A DNA stretch of 33,165 nt from the NCBI GenBank assembly GCA_002373165.1, contig DFJS01000068.1, forward strand, positions 2,943-36,107. Direction: 5' to 3'. Positions 32,449-33,165 of the stretch are shown piece by piece. Position numbers and translations under genes: made by a program. This stretch comes from Ruminococcus sp. UBA3665. GTDB taxonomy: Bacteria > Bacillota > Clostridia > Oscillospirales > Ruminococcaceae. The notes under the pieces were generated by a model, which saw nothing but the letters and a program-made list of their open reading frames with translations, made no database searches and was not told the origin of the DNA. Every line of letters begins with the position of its first letter. Within the stretch, counting starts at the first letter, position 1.

Positions 32449-33144
32449 ATGGAAACTTATCAGGAATTTTTGAACAGAATCAACAGCTTTGAACATGATT
32501 TGGATTTAGGCCGTGAGGATTTCACTCCCAATCCCGCCGTGCTTGCCAAAGTCAGCGAAACAAACCGTTTCCTTCCGTTCTATGGAGATACAGCTGTGTT
32601 TTCCCTGAGCGATGAAGAATGCAGACAGTTTCTGGATTATACGCATCTGATGTATCATGAAGCAGGGGAATGCTTTGCAGAAAGACTTTATGCAGGAACA
32701 TTTCATATGACACTCCATGATTTAAGCAATTCGCCGGAAAAATCTGCTGTCAGAAATCAGATGAAATGCAATGAAGAAAAAATCCGGCAGATTGCATTTC
32801 CGGGGATGCAGATTTCTATGAAATTCAATGCTGTATTTAATTTAAATCATACTGCGCTCTGTGCCGGGCTGTATCCGGCAGATGAGGGCGAATATCACAA
32901 GCTGATGCAGCTGTATGAACTTGTAAATCAGGTGCAAAAGCTATCTTATCCGCTGACACCGCACATCACGCTTGCTTACTATAACCGGAACGGCTTTTCG
33001 GCAGAATCCGGAAAGAAACTGAATCAGGTTGTCAGTCAGCTGAATCAGAATCCGCATGATGTGCTTTTAGATACAGGCAGATTATTCTATCAGCATTTCA
33101 CCAGTATGCGCGAATATCAGAATATTTTCTGCCTGGAAAAATAA
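32449..33144 (+). CDS. 2H phosphoesterase-like (LigT/CPDase-type) protein
   Basis: A 231-residue cytosolic protein with the two His-x-Thr motifs that define the 2H superfamily: H86-M-T88-L (TFHMTLHD) and H172-I-T174-L (TPHITLAYY). Members hydrolyse cyclic phosphates of RNA ends or small nucleotides, or act as 2'-5' ligase/phosphodiesterase enzymes. The substrate cannot be told here. It follows the lipoprotein genes by 16 nt, after AAAGGCGG, and probably shares their promoter. The insert between the motifs (about 80 residues) is within the family range. The remaining 21 nt of the window hold nothing recognisable. Confidence 0.8.
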   Translation: METYQEFLNRINSFEHDLDLGREDFTPNPAVLAKVSETNRFLPFYGDTAVFSLSDEECRQFLDYTHLMYHEAGECFAERLYAGTFHMTLHDLSNSPEKSAVRNQMKCNEEKIRQIAFPGMQISMKFNAVFNLNHTALCAGLYPADEGEYHKLMQLYELVNQVQKLSYPLTPHITLAYYNRNGFSAESGKKLNQVVSQLNQNPHDVLLDTGRLFYQHFTSMREYQNIFCLEK

Positions 33145-33165
33145 ATCGGAATTTACAGTATAGAT

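Noticed and set aside
1..33165. Mobile element, prophage or integration site that could explain the LRR expansion
   Set aside because: No transposase, integrase, tRNA or flanking direct repeats were seen. Tandem duplication and recombination explain the array without one.

Overview
The window most likely comes from a cellulosome-forming Ruminococcus-type Firmicute (rumen or gut, R. flavefaciens-like). The main evidence is a secreted GH9-CBM3c enzyme ending in a type I dockerin. Moderate-to-low GC, strong AGGAGG-type ribosome sites, TTGACA/TATAAT promoters with 17-nt spacers, and many cysteine-containing LRR_5 (BspA-type) genes also fit. The species cannot be fixed from the sequence alone. No tRNA, rRNA, CRISPR array, phage gene, transposase or IS was seen.

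Layout. (1) 1-772, minus strand: the N-terminal part of a Pro/Ala-rich, repeat-containing protein that runs off the window. (2) 1069-2238: a flavin reductase-like gene and a small single-TM protein gene. (3) 2341-4803: the dockerin-bearing GH9 cellulase, with its own promoter and terminator. (4) 4932-31113: a 26-kb cluster on one strand, which is the notable part. (5) 31171-33144: two small lipoproteins and a 2H-phosphoesterase-like protein under their own promoter.

The 26-kb cluster has five core genes: MoxR-type AAA+ ATPase (9451), DUF5682 protein (14050), vWA/CoxE-type protein (21327), double-SWIM zinc protein (25510) and DUF4132/HEAT-like protein (27664). These are the protein families of E. 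coli YehL, YehM, YehP, YehQ and YehI, and the first four are in the E. coli order (recalled). Nineteen paralogous LRR genes are inserted between and before them: 5 before MoxR, 5 between MoxR and DUF5682, 6 between DUF5682 and vWA, and 3 between vWA and SWIM. None of the LRR proteins has a signal peptide or wall anchor, so they look cytosolic, unlike classical BspA surface proteins. Seventeen end in a shared helical, ankyrin-like C-terminal module with a YKYQHF-type signature.

From 7062 to 27573 there are 21 genes with no gap above 24 nt and nine 4-nt ATGA overlaps, and no promoter is visible after the hairpin at 6999-7041. That hairpin may therefore gate the whole operon. My inference is that the LRR proteins are diversified recognition or adaptor subunits for the MoxR/vWA chaperone-like machine. 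This could be a sensing, protein-remodelling or conflict system. The sequence does not show what is recognised.
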